Part shown: piece after piece, positions 40,501 to 52,130 of the stretch | Layout: every line of letters begins with the position of its first letter | Position numbering within the stretch: the first letter of the stretch is position 1 | Assembly (NCBI RefSeq): GCF_018139145.2 | Contig: NC_059500.1 | Location: forward strand, 39,971,437-40,035,436 | Length of the DNA: 64,000 bases | Reading direction: 5' to 3' | Source: Gymnogyps californianus | Lineage: Eukaryota > Chordata > Aves > Accipitriformes > Cathartidae | Made by a program: the position numbers and the translations under genes | Notes under the pieces: generated by a model | What the model was told of the DNA's origin: nothing | The model's database searches: none | The model's input: the letters and a program-made list of their open reading frames with translations, nothing else

Positions 40501-43500
40501 AATGTGGGCTTTGTATGAGCTACAGTATTTGAACTAAAGCTGTAGCTGAATAAAAGGTTGCCTGTAAGTTTACAAACATACAATTAAGACCCTTACTGTT
40601 ATCTCAATCCTTTTTCTTGCCTTATAATTTTATGGTAAAAAGCATTACTGTTGTTTTTGGACTTTCATAATAACTCTAGTAGCCACAGAGAGAACCAAAT
40701 GTTGTTTGTTTATTTATTTGTGAAGCAAATTGTGCCCCTCTGCAGACTTCACTGTGTAATTTGGACTGGCTTCACAGTTTACAAGAATGCACACACTGGT
40801 TTAAGTACTCCCCTCTCCCTGGAATTAGAAGACGAAGTAGCAGAATTGCCATGCAAGTGGCTATGATTTTAGTGCAACAGTTGCAGCTCATTATATCTCC
40901 CAAAGTCAGAAATAATTTGTAACAACAGAGTCCTGCACTCGAATCTGCAGTCTGTGCCTTTAATGAATAAAACATGACTGTCAGAATTAAAAGGGATAGA
41001 GTTACGGTAACACACTCTGAGTACTGTTGAGTGTGATTCAATAAAATTATGGATTTCTCTCCGTTTATCACTTGTGGTTCATTTTGTTTAACAAATACAG
41101 TAGTCAGTTTTCGGTTACACTGGTTGCCTACCCAGAGCAGACAGCCTTTGAAATGTACTCCTTGACATTTTCATTTGGTTTCTGTGTGTTTGCATGCTGC
41201 TTTTATATGTATTTTCCTGGTTGCACAGTATAGATACCATTCAGCAGCACAGCCACAGTTGCCAGTGGACATCTTCATAATTTCTGCTTACATTTGCATT
41301 TGCCTCAGCCTCACCCAGCTGAAAAATGCACTCTGTGCCTCCAAATGATGGTGTTTGGAAATCTGGCCAGGGCCCTCTTCAGTGCCAGGCAAAACTCAAA
41401 TCTGACCCTGAAAACTTGCTGAGTTATAAGTTCATATCAGATGAAAACAACCCAGCTTTGCTCTAATTAATTGTTATGTGTGCTGGTGGCGAGATTTAAG
41501 ATATATGCAACTACTTTGTATTGATCATACCAGTATCATCTCAATTGAGCATGAAGGGGGAAATCTCAATCTAGAATGAAATGGTGTCCATTAAGACCAG
41601 CAAAGTGAATTTTTTATACCAAAGGAAATCTACGTCACAGTAGGTAGATTTCTGCCTCATTCCATGGGAGGGTGCAATGGGGTGATGGTGTCCCCTTCCA
41701 GCTCCTGGTGCAGGGCTGGCTCTGGTCCCTGTGGGGTTCCAGCTAACCTGTGGAGTAAGGCTGTGTAGGAGAAAAGACCTTATCTACCCCTCACACCCCT
41801 GGCCCCCTCGCAATCTCATCTGGTCAAGTGCAGTGGAGATGTTATGACTTGGATCCTGCACCAGGGTCCATGGCTTATGGGGACAAACCTTGCCTGAGGA
41901 GCAGACTGAACCTCCAGAGCCTCAAATACGTCCATTAGCTTTGCTTTCTTCCTGCCTTATTCCTCACTGCTCAGCTGCATATGAGTGCCTCCGGGATTCC
42001 AACTTCTGGGCATCTGCATGCATTCCTGTGCCTCGGAAAAGCCTGTGCAGGGAGCCAAAGCCTCTGCTAAAAGTCTCTGAGGATTTGGCTTGCTGTGAAG
42101 GACTGTGTAGGATGGATGCTATGGTTTTTATGAAAGAGTATTAAACAAGTGAAAAGTAAAGGCATGAATGCTTGTGTATATGTGCATATGTGTAGGAAAG
42201 AGAGAAAGCATCAGTGTTGGCATCCCTCATTTGAAGTACTGCCATGTCCTGGGTTCAGCTGATGCTCAGCAGTGCCTTCCCATTGACCTCAAGCACTAAT
42301 GCCAGCTGAGGATCTAGCCTAGCTCTCAGACCTTTTGCACATTTCCACCACCAGTGCACAAAATAACTTTTCTGTAAACACTGGCACAGGCACACAGTGT
42401 AGTGGGTGTATAGGCAGTCCGGTTTTCAGTGTGCACCGATGTGCACTGTGGGCAACTGGATCATGTGGAAAAGGGGGCTGAAAGAGAGAGGCAAAGCGGT
42501 TTCTCAGACACCAAATAGGACTTTCTGGTGTTTTGCCTTCTACCCTTGTTTAGTTTACACTTGCTGTCAATGAAAGTGCTGACATTACTCCAGGAGGGCT
42601 TGTTTCCAGTTGTGCCTGTGCTGATGGACGAGATCGAAGCAGGTCAGCTCAGCTTTATCATGTCCTTCAACAGTGTCTGTAATGAGGCAGGGAGGAACAC
42701 ACTGGGAATTCAAGGAGCAGAGGTTTTTATCTCTGCTCTTTGATGCTTGGTTGGCAATACCACAGGAAAATAAAAAGCTATATAAACAGAAAGCACTTTT
42801 AAGGTGGTTATACCACACCTTAATGCTACTTCTATCTGCTTGTGCTACAGATCTGCAGGAGGCACTTAGGGCATTAAAAAGAAAACTCATAGGAGCAAAC
42901 ATGTAGGGGAACATTTGTAACATGCTTCATTTTCTATGAAAGCAAATGGTAAGCAGGCAAAACCATTGCTGACAGGATTAAAGACATGCTGGTAGCAGCA
43001 TCTGAGTTGTTTTGAAACGCCTGGGGAATCAGGCATATAAAATGAAATGTGTCATCCCAGGTCATCTTCTCTTTAGGACTGCTTCTCCCTTTCAGACTCA
43101 TTGTGCTTGGGACAGCCAGCCAGTCCTGCTGCGGCTTTTTGGACTGTCAGTCTGTCTGCTCTCTCTTTTTCTTCTAGGTGCTGATGCCCGCTGTGGTTCC
43201 CGTTTTTTTTCACTTATTTCTGAGGACTCTGTACACTCCTATAGAGGAACAGGCCAGCTCTGAAAACAAATGTATGTGGTATTTGTTCTTCAGGGTTACA
43301 GACGTAATTTTCTGCGTTGAGGATGTGGGTGGCATCACTATTTGCACATGTTCTTTGTCACTTTTTTGTATACTTAATTATCCATCCTCCCTTTGTGAAT
43401 TTACAGGGAAAAACTCTGTTTTGCGGTTTGTGGTATAAAAGAAAAATGGTGTAAGAGTCCCACAATTCTGGTTTAATATATACTAGAAAGGTTTCGTTAG

Positions 43501-44270
43501 GGATCCTGTGAATCTCCTATTTTACATCTTTCTTTTTTATGGACAGGTAGTGTGAATACCACTGAAATAAATTTCAAAGAAAACCAGCTATGCCGTGGCT
43601 AATTTTCCTCCCCACTATATCAGTGTGACCATGGATAAATAGGTTTGTCACTTGTTTTAAAGAAAAATGCTTCAGAATTCAAGGGGAGGATGGTAGGGGA
43701 AATAATTTTCAAGGGTCTTTTCACTGTAAGCCTGGGCACGTGTACAGAAAATGCTGTGTAATGTAATCACTGTATCTTAAAATACTCAGTAATCAGTAGT
43801 TGGAGCAGAGAATGTAGCCCAAATGCTCTTCAGATGCAAGTGGAGGAATAGCTAAAAACCAGCATGCTCCATTACAATTACATTTAGGAAAATGTTTTGC
43901 CATGTCTGGCTGACCATGTTCTTAAACTAGAGGACACACGACTTCCTACCATTTCCTCTCACATAGTTGAGACCAGCACCTGGCTGTGGGTAACGGTGGA
44001 GAAAGGAAAGTAACACAGATGGAAAAAGGAGAACACTGTGAAGACATGCCAGACGCGATGACCTTATTTGCTTTTTTTCCCGAATTTCTTTCTTTGGGCT
44101 GCAGCCGCCTCCTGCAATCTGCTGCTAAGGGACTCAGGACAGCAACAGCAGGAAATTCCTCCAGGCTTTCCTCCAGCTGTGATTGCTGGTGCCCCTTCTT
44201 ACCTAGAGATCGGTGCTGTGCACCAGGTCTGTGCCTACGGGTAGCAGTATGAATTGCGCCTAGAAATAAG
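31531..44270. other. Unique sequence, no gene recognised
   Basis: There is no recognisable exon or RNA gene. Low-complexity features are C11-T9 at 32014-32033, (GTT)n plus poly-T at about 40022-40050, and a short TTGGTTGG run near 33250. A perfect palindrome AGGGCCTC-AA-GAGGCCCT lies at 33481-33498. Open frames of up to 131 codons carry no domain that I recognise. Possible very old repeat traces could not be delimited. Confidence 0.5.
32014..32033 (+). repeat. C11-T9 polypyrimidine run
   Basis: Eleven Cs are followed by nine Ts, the same arrangement as at 14844-14865 but followed by GTGAAA with no acceptor AG. Simple repeat. Confidence 0.95.
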
Positions 44271-44279
44271 CATTGCTGC

Positions 44280-44520
44280 ATGGAGAAAGCTTTCGTGTGG
44301 AGCAGCCCTCCACTTGGGCGACATCGGTTGCCAAGTAAGTGTCATCGCAGTTTGTTACTCATTACGTTGGCTCCCCGTGAAATATGAAGTCGTGTTCAAT
44401 GTGTCAGTGTTAATCTCCAGGATCCTCAAAGGACTTGGCAGAGCTGGCCGAGGCAGTGCCTCCCTCATGGGAGTGATGTCCTGGAACAGCTGCTTTCCCC
44501 AGAAACTATGAAGATGTCAC
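44280..44520 (+). mobile_element. L2-like LINE relic, ORF2 C-terminal region
   Basis: The + frame through 44359 reads SLRWLPVKYEVVF, then NVSVLISRILKGL. This matches the hallmark C-terminal segment of L2-clade and related reverse transcriptases (typically SLHWLPVKYRIxFK followed by a hydrophobic stretch and KALxGLAP). The frame happens to remain open from 44254 to 44511, but there is no RT core around it and no initiation context, so I read it as a molecular fossil and not a gene. The flanks are too decayed to give edges. L2 has been inactive in birds for a very long time, so retention of readable protein similarity is of some interest. Confidence 0.6.
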
Positions 44521-45540
44521 TTTTGAGGCCGATGGTGGAAGTGAGGGGGAGAGAGGGGCCTTTGTGGCTTTCGAGATGTCCTGGCTTCCAGGTGGGAAGG
44601 TTAGAAAGGCTGGGACCTCGCGATGCACGGCACAGCATGGACCCCCTGGCTCATAGACACAGCTCACCATGGGAGGGGGCCTCACAGAGATAGAGGTGAA
44701 AGGAAGAGTGGCATAGAGAATTCAAGAAAAAGGAAAGGAATTTAAATATTTGCGAAAGATAGACATCCCATGTAGCCAGTTTGGAAGATGAGTATCTACA
44801 TTTTATGTTACTTCTCTGTATTTTGGTATTTACAAAAGCATCTGGTTTTCAGAAGTGGTAAAAGCTCAGAATCGATACAATGATCTCAAATATTCAGTAT
44901 AACATCAGGCACACCCTTTGGAAAAGCTCACTCTTACTCTAATTCTGTAGCTCAGCCAGTGTCAGAAAATGCTCTTTGGAGCAGTTTGTTTCTTTGGAGG
45001 CATTCAACTACTCTGGTTCTTTTTTATTAGTAGGTAGACTCAGGGAAGAAATCCTCAAGTTGGTGGAGTCATGGCTCAGCTTTCATTCATTTTCCTTGTA
45101 TCAACTGTTCTTCCAGGCAGAAAATATTTGCTTGTTGCTATGTGAAGACCTATTACACAGAAATTTGAGCTTTGTCCTATTAGAGTTGGAAAGCTGATGC
45201 ATTGCAGATACAGCATCAAGAAGCCAAATGTGCTACTGAAGAGTTAAACACTTGTTTTGTGTGCTTCAGCTGAAAAAAAGGACTGAGTGGCTTTTATTAA
45301 TAATGTGGATTTAATTATGGATCTGAAAGTTGGAAAAAAGTAATAAAGGAAAAAAATTTGGATAAAAACCAAACACACCTAAAAAGTTTTATGTTGTTAA
45401 GATCCTGAAGGGAAACAGAGATGTGAGATACCGTCATGGGGAGAGACGCTTGTGGCAAGTCAGGAACAAATATGAAAACACAGTACATAAAATATCTCCC
45501 AGAGACCTGAAGTAAAGTGTCTCCATGGTAAGTGGGTATT

Positions 45541-45682
45541 TGAGCTCTTCAAGGCAGGGACTGTCTCTTACTTTGTTTTTGACCAGGAGCGAAAATGATG
45601 GGGACCTGATTTCTGCTTTCCAGGTGGGGTCTTAAAGACAGCCATAATGTAAGTAATGAGTAATATTAATAACTCCTGAATG
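45541..45682 (+). mobile_element. Ancient amniote LINE 3' tail (L2/L3/CR1-like)
   Basis: The segment starts GAGCTCTTCAAGGCAGGG and ACTGTCTCTTACTTTG, continues through ATGATGGGGACCTGAT and GTGGGGTCTTAAAGAC, and ends in ATAATGTAAGTAATGAG plus an AT-rich tail. From memory this matches the 3' end of an old repeat common in turtle and crocodilian genomes (GGCAGGGACTGTCTC... CAATGGGG...CTGATCT... ending in AATAATAA). I am sure of the resemblance but not of the family name. Confidence 0.6.
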
Positions 45683-46379
45683 TGAATCTGCAGCCCTTGA
45701 TGATAAGAGAAGCATTGTTGACTTCTGAGAAGGTTTGCTGGCCATCTGTGGACAATCTAGACATCTGGTTGCACTGCAAGAAGATCAAGTGGAAAGCCAG
45801 GTCCCCTGTTTTGCATTTAATTACTGCTAAGAAGTTGTAACAAGTGCACTGTGATGCAACCTTTGCAAGTGTCGCTGGTGATTAGACTATTGCAGTACTA
45901 TTTCAATAAAGCAATATGAGGCTACATCTTAGATTTATTTGGAAAATACCAATGCAGAATTTGGCAGCTTGGTTTTGGTTTTGCTTCCAGGACACATTTC
46001 TCATGGAGCTCGTGATGTAAATGCTTTGCTGTTCATTCTGCAGGTTGCTGGGTAGAGTTTGCCCTTTAAACAGCCTGGGACCTATCTTTTGGCCAGCCAC
46101 CCCTCCTTTCTGTGCTGGAGTGCCATGGCAGAGGTAGGAAGGATTTAAGAGACTCATCTGGAAGTACAGAAGAGGTTAAAACCAGAGGACTTTCCTATAA
46201 GGATACCAGCCTTGGCCCTTGTTCCCAGCTCTGGATTTGGAAAACTCTAATTTATTGAACTTAAATGTGTGTTCAAAGGCCTGTTAATTTCTTAGCCTTT
46301 TGAGAGCATAGAAAGATTTGCCAGTGGGGCACACTCAATAAAACTGGTGGGTGCTTGAGTAATCCCCAATTTCGGGAGG
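45683..46379. other. Unique sequence between two old LINE relics
   Basis: No feature recognised. Part of it may be unrecognisable continuation of the neighbouring LINE fragments. Confidence 0.4.
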
Positions 46380-47160
46380 GTCAATATGGCCTTTGTAAAA
46401 GGAAGCTTGACCCTACAAACCTGATGATAACATTCTTGAAAGAGACTTAGAAGCACGTGGATAAGGGTCATCCCATTGGCTGATTATTGTTAGCTTTCCA
46501 GAGATTTTTGACAGACTTTTTCAACAAAAACTTTGAGGAACCTAACATAAGACAGAAGATCCTTACATGGATAAATACTTGATAAAAGGTAAGAAATGGG
46601 ATGTATGAATAAATCACCAATTCTTGGAGCAGACTGAGGTCAGCAGGGGGATTAAATGGTGATCTGTGTTGGGACCTTTCATGTTCAGTGGGCAGCGACA
46701 TAAGAAAATTTGCTGATGAAACTGAATTACTCAAACCAGCAAAGATGAAGGACATCTGTGAAGACTTGTAGAAGGATCTGCTGGATGGCACTCAAGTTAG
46801 ATAAAAATAAAGTGATACAAATGAGGGAAAAAACGGTCTTAACCTGTTAAATGGTGATTTCTGAGCTGACTGTTACAACTCAGGATTGAGACGGTGGGTA
46901 CACAACAGATCCGTGAAAATATCAGCTCAATAATCAACAGAAGTCGAGGAAGCGTATAAAATAGTAGCAGTTATTAGGGGAGAAAACAAAACAGAGAGCA
47001 TCATTTTGCCATTCACTTAAATCCATAAGTCTCTCAATTGTTTTAGTTCTTTCATATTGCAAAGGGTGCAGCAGAACTGGAAAAGAGCCAGAGAAGGTCA
47101 GCAAGGGTACCGAGCATCTTTCTAATGAGTTGTCACTAATGATGTTAGGGACACCCCACA
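46380..47160 (+). mobile_element. Ancient CR1 reverse transcriptase relic
   Basis: Collinear similarity to the reptilian/avian CR1 ORF2 is visible along the + strand. In order: TTTGTAAAAGGAAGCTTG, CACGTGGATAAGGGTCATCC, the motif A region (TTAGCTTTCCAGAGATTT), GGGACCTTTCATGTTCAGTG, the motif C region (AAATTTGCTGATGAAACTG), CTGTTACAACTCAGGATTG, and near the end GCAAAGGGTGCAGCAGAACT. In motif A the expected catalytic Asp codon is GCT (Ala) at 46493-46495. In motif C the second Asp is GAA (Glu), giving FADE at 46709-46720. Many indels and stops break the frame. This copy is far older than the CR1 at 1 kb. Confidence 0.75.
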
Positions 47161-50100
47161 AGGTCAGTGAAGTGGGTCTGCCCTAGCGTGCTGGGCCTTT
47201 CCCAGGCTCAGCTGAGGCTATGGCTGGGGCTAGCTCCTGCCTATTTGTTTTAGACTTGTCCCAGAGTGCTGCTGTGAAAGGCACTGGGTTTTAGTGGATT
47301 TGAGGAGAAGGCTGTAAAAATAAACAGAAATAATCTTGTTGAAAGTATCCACTCCACTACGTAGTGGCAGAATCAGCCCTCCTGTAAACAGATCCAGTTT
47401 CTTTTTTCAAAATCTTCTTCTTAAAAGCTAGTTGTCCACATCACTTCTCAGCCACAATCTCACTACCGTAAACGAATAGCATGTAAAGCCTAGGAAGAGT
47501 GTGTGAACAAGATTTTACACTAGACTGCATCTCTTCCTTACAAACCAGCAAGCTGCAGCTGCAGAAGTGAAGTTTTATGTCTCTTCTTGTAGTAGAAAAA
47601 GGAAAAATCTCAGTGCAATCAGCCATGTCTGGCGGACAGGAGAGACAGAGGAGGGAGAGCCATTTTCAAGGTAAAATGCCATCAGTTATACTGCCAAGAT
47701 CTAAGGTCCCAGATGCAGAGGGAATGCATTTCCCACTCCTCCTTTTTTTTCAGCTTGCAGCCTCTCTCTTTTGTTTTTTAAATTAATCTTTGGCAGTAAC
47801 ATAACCCCTGGAATCCTGCCATTTACTGCTTTAAAAATTTCTCTTGAAAAGAGGGAGGGAGGCAGGGAGAAAGCGAGGGGTAGAGGGAGTATAAAAACAT
47901 AATGGAGCTGATTGCAAGGGTACATAACTAACATTTTTTCGGTGAAAATAATCTGTAATTTATTTTTGTGATGAGTCCATTTTTGTGTCAGGCCCTGTGG
48001 GAGAGAAGACAGTGACTGTTCAGTAGAGATTACTGGCTATTTCAAAGTAGCAACAGGACAGATAGGCAGAACTAAACATATTGGTATTTTATAGGGTTTC
48101 CTTAAAAGAAGGCTGTCAGTGTAACACGATCATTCCTTAAATCTTTAAAGCATGAAATGTTTATAGTTAAAAACATGCAACCATGGAAACACAGAAATAT
48201 TAAAGTAAAGATTCTTCTCATTTTGGGCTGAACGGTTTCACAGATGCTGAGGAAAGGGCATGGCATCCTCATCCTGCCCCAGCAAGATGTGCTGTCTGGT
48301 CTGTGTTTGTCCCTGACAGTGATTTGGGCCAGGTCTCTATCCGATTTTCATTACTGTCCCCTGTGCCTTGGGTCAGCTGGAATTGGGATAGCCTGGCCCT
48401 GCCCACTTCCTCAGTGTCCCATGCACCTGCTGCCACCTTCATCTGGTGCCAAGCAGCAGCCCTGTGCAAGCTGGGTGACCATTTACGGCAAGATGGGGAC
48501 TGGTGCAGGCTCTTGTGGCACTCTTCCCTGGAGGATGCAGAGTAAAGAAAAATTATGGAGGCCCCTCTCTATGCCTGTGGCTCACTACAAGTTTGAAAAG
48601 GATAGATATAAAACAATCCATGTGCAGTAGAGATATTTCTGGTCATTGTTTCTGCTTCAGGGTGGAGACCTTGGAAGGGAGGGTGTGTGTTGGCACCTTA
48701 CTGATAAAAGCCAGGGGTATACATGCCAGCCATTGGGATATAGTGATGGTGGTGAGCTACAGTATTAACAGGAATGAATAGGAGTGCCATCATCAGTCAC
48801 TGTGCTGTGCTTACCCAGAGGCAGAGTCCGTCCTTCCCCATGCTCTGCTTTTCCATCATAGGGCTTTGCTGACTGCTGGCCAGGGCCTTGGCAGCTGCCT
48901 GCAGTGCTGTGCTGCTCTTTGTCCAGCTCATCAGTTTCCTCTCCTAAAAACAACCTCCTCACAATTAATACTGATAGACATGGGCTTCCTCTTTATTATT
49001 TCCTGTTGTAATTGGTTCATTCAGCTTTTCCCCAGTTGGTTTCAGCTGAAGCCCCAGTTGGGCTGGCCAGCTTCCAGGTGCTTGGAGAGGAAATGCAGAG
49101 TTTACCTTCATGTAGCACTGAGTAACAAGATATGTGCCCTATGGTCCATATTTTGTGAGGGAAGAGGAAAAGGGGGGAAAAAAGGGAGGCCAAAAATGAT
49201 TCTTGTGTAAAGGATATGGATGTTTTTTGTCTAAATATACTGCACCATGCACATCCTGATATTCTCAAGCAGGATATCTTTAAATGGATACTGACAGCTG
49301 ATTTATGCTTGGAACTGAGTTGTTTTTGAAGGGACATATGTGTAAAAGAAAATGTGAAAGATGTTATGGCAAAATATAAAAGGAACTGTTGTTTTCATAA
49401 ATGACCACATGGTTTTAAAATTTAAACATCTCCCTGCAATGTTGGAAAACTGTAGCAACAACATTGTGCTGTTGCACAAGACCTACTAAAATGATGCCAG
49501 GGAGAAACAGAAGTAAAACTTATTCTTTGCATTGTCCTGCAGAAGGGGGAAGGAGACCACAGGTTGTCACACAGTGCAGCCTCTGCTTAAAGCAGGCTCC
49601 ACCACATTCATCTGATTCAATCACACTGTCTATCTGAAAGAGCCAAAGGGTGCTTTTTTCAGGTGATGGCTAAAGTGTACTTTTAAACTTCACCACACTG
49701 CAGGCTGTGAAGCAGCACAAGCTTCCCTTGGAGATCAATCAATGGGCGGGTATGGGCCACTCGTAAGTAGCAAAAATACGTCATTGCTCATCTTTCTTGT
49801 CTTGGTTGCTGATGCTACCAAAGATGTAGCAATCAGTGCTGATAGTGGTGAATGAGGACTAGCCTTTTGTCCACCAAAGTCTTCTGTAAATTCACATTAT
49901 CTGCCTGGACTGTTGCAGGGTGACAGGCTTCCAGCAGCTGCAAGTAGTGCAACATGGGAAGAGCAGACCAGCAGAGTGAAACTGGTGATGCAGAGGCCCA
50001 CTGACTATGTGCTTGGGGGATTTTGCTTTGGACAAGGTGTAGAGGAGTGGCTGGAGTGCATTAGGTGACCTCCTGAGATGCATCTGCTGGTCTAGTTTTA

Positions 50101-50999
50101 CCCCAAAAGAAACGGTTGCTGTCCTCCAGGAATGCTCTTGCCATGGTGAATCAAGGCGTGGGAAGTGGTGGCGCTCTCCTGGCCCTACCTAAAGCACTAA
50201 TGTAAAAGACAGCAAAATGTTGCACTTAACAGGAGCTGAGCAGACGGTCCTGAGGACAGAGGGGTCCCTGCAGCGCAGCGATCCCCGTGCCACCCTGTCC
50301 CCCCGTTAGCCCCTGGTGTTCACACGTTGCGGAGCCCATCCCCACAGCACTGCAGAGAGCTGTCTCACCCCTGGTAAAAAATAATGACATTTACTTCACA
50401 ACTGCCTGTTTCTATACATGTGCAGCCTCCACCTTATCTCTGAGGCATTTTTTAAATTCCCAGCATTGTAGCATACTCTCTTGCTCTCCCAGGCATCTCA
50501 CATAACCATGTGCCTCCCTGCCACGCAGCGCTAAGCAACTCGTTACTGTATGTCTGAGGGAAAGTCTGGAATAACCTTAATTTTCTATTTAAAAAGCAGC
50601 TGCTGGTCGCAGCAATTGTCCTAAGGAATGCTTTATAGTTGATCTGCGTCCTGATGTGTGTAATATTACTGAGGACAGGATAAGCCAGATCTGGAGGTCT
50701 GTGAATAATACTGTATTGTGAGAGACTTCCACCTTTTCTTTTGCGGCAGACAGAAAATGTGTGTCACTGCAGAAGGCAAGGCTTTCAATTAAGTTCGCCA
50801 AGTGTGTATTTAAATTTTAGTATCATACCAGATGTGCTTCAGAAAATTGAATATTTAGGGGTTTTTTTACACAGTTCTATTAAGGGATTAGGAAATATTG
50901 GCATCATTAAAACAGGCAAGGAAACATTTATTAGGCTGTCAAAAAGCATTGCAGCCTCAGATAAATCCACTGTTGCTCTGCCCCAGACCCTGCTTTTCT
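47161..50999. other. Unique sequence, no gene recognised
   Basis: No exon or RNA gene was recognised. There is a small CpG-enriched patch at about 50240-50335 (for example GCAGCGCAGCGATCCCCG), too short and isolated to call a promoter. The 128-codon + frame at 48244-48630 has no recognised domain. Confidence 0.45.
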
Positions 51000-51220
51000 G
51001 TAACTCAGGGGAATGTCAAGGACCGTGAAGCAATGGAAGAGTCACCAAGACAGCTGGCGTGCGAGGGTGAAATCACAGGCTGGCATTTCACCTTTAAAAA
51101 GAGCTTAGACAAGCACATGTTGGGAATGATGTCCTTCAGTCATTCTTACCATTCAAGTGGGACAGGGACCAGGCGCCTTTGGAGTTTCTTACTGGTCCTT
51201 TGGGTTTGTGATGGCTCTAG
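51000..51220 (+). mobile_element. Possible CR1 3'-region fragment
   Basis: The piece AAAAAGAGCTTAGACAAGC followed by ACATGTTGGGAATGATG resembles the CR1 segment just before the 3' UTR (usually AAAAGAAGATTAGACAAGCACCTGTTGGGAATGAT). The diagnostic 3' terminal repeats are not visible, so the call is tentative and the edges are guesses. Confidence 0.4.
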
Positions 51221-51689
51221 TGAGGTAAACACAGACATGTTGAGTCACATCAGCTGAAAACAGGGGCCTAAAGTTTAAAAATTGATATTGGGTTAAAATG
51301 CTGATTCTAAAATGTTTGGTATTGAAAAGAAAAAGATTGCTTGTGAAAGAACTTTTGCTGCAAGCAGAGATTCCAGGAGTAAGATCTCTAGAAAATAATT
51401 TTATTGTTCTGTTCTTTTTAACATAGTATTGGTGAATAAAACTTGATTAATTAACCCTTGCTTTTCACAACTGCTATTTGTAATGAGAATCTCTTGTAAA
51501 GAAGGAAAGGGTATAAGGGGTATAATAATTGATTTAACTAATAATATATAAAAGCACCTTTGTACTTTATAACATTATGCTTGTAAAAAATCTGCTTTGT
51601 GTTGTATCATCTGTTGTGAGACAGGGTGGTGCAGAAGGTTGTCAGGGAAAGTTTTACGTTCTACATGGGGGAGAAAAAGCCCTAGTAGC
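51221..51689. other. AT-rich unique sequence
   Basis: Nothing recognised. AT-rich with a TAATATATAAAA patch near 51541. Confidence 0.5.
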
Positions 51690-52130
51690 CTCTATACAGT
51701 GAAACTGGAATGTGGAGGCTGTTATACTGGATTATGTCCATCGTCCATCTAGCCTAGCATCCCACATCTGAGAGCTGTCAGTGCCAGATGCTTCAGATGA
51801 AAGTATAAGAAACTTGCAGACAAGGGATCAGCTTGATTACTGATAGTTATAGTTTTGCTTAAGCTCTGGAGAGTATGTTTTAATACCTCTTCCAAAATGC
51901 TTGTCCTTGATATTTTCAAAGTTTATATAAGCATCTAGCCCTTTCTGAAAATTGTTACATTTTGTATTTTAGGGTCTGTCTATGGGAACAGACCCCATGG
52001 TTTAATCCCATCTTGCGTGAGCATTTTTTTTCAGTACTGTTCTGATCATTCAATTTCATATAAACCTTCTTGTGAGGGAAGATAAAGAACAGAAGCTCTT
52101 TACATAATTTCTTCATATAAGCCAGTGTTC
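51690..52130 (-). mobile_element. Ancient CR1-like LINE tail in antisense
   Basis: Read on the + strand, the sequence contains TTATACTGGATTATGTCC, ATCGTCCATCTAGCCTAGCA, GTGCCAGATGCTTCAGATGA, CCTCTTCCAAAATGCTTGTC, ATAAGCATCTAGCCCTTTCTG and finally CAATTTCATATAAACCTTC with TTGTGAGGGAAGATAAAGAA. From memory this tracks, in order, a repeat frequent in turtle genomes (TACTGGATCAGACCAATGGTCCATCTAGTCCAGTATCC ... TTAATTTCATTTGGTGTCCC ...), which is an antisense CR1-type 3' region. The - orientation is inferred from that family. It is highly diverged, so edges are approximate. Confidence 0.6.

Noticed and set aside
48244..48630. 128-codon + frame as a gene
   Set aside because: No recognisable protein family, poor start context, and overlapping frames of similar length on both strands.
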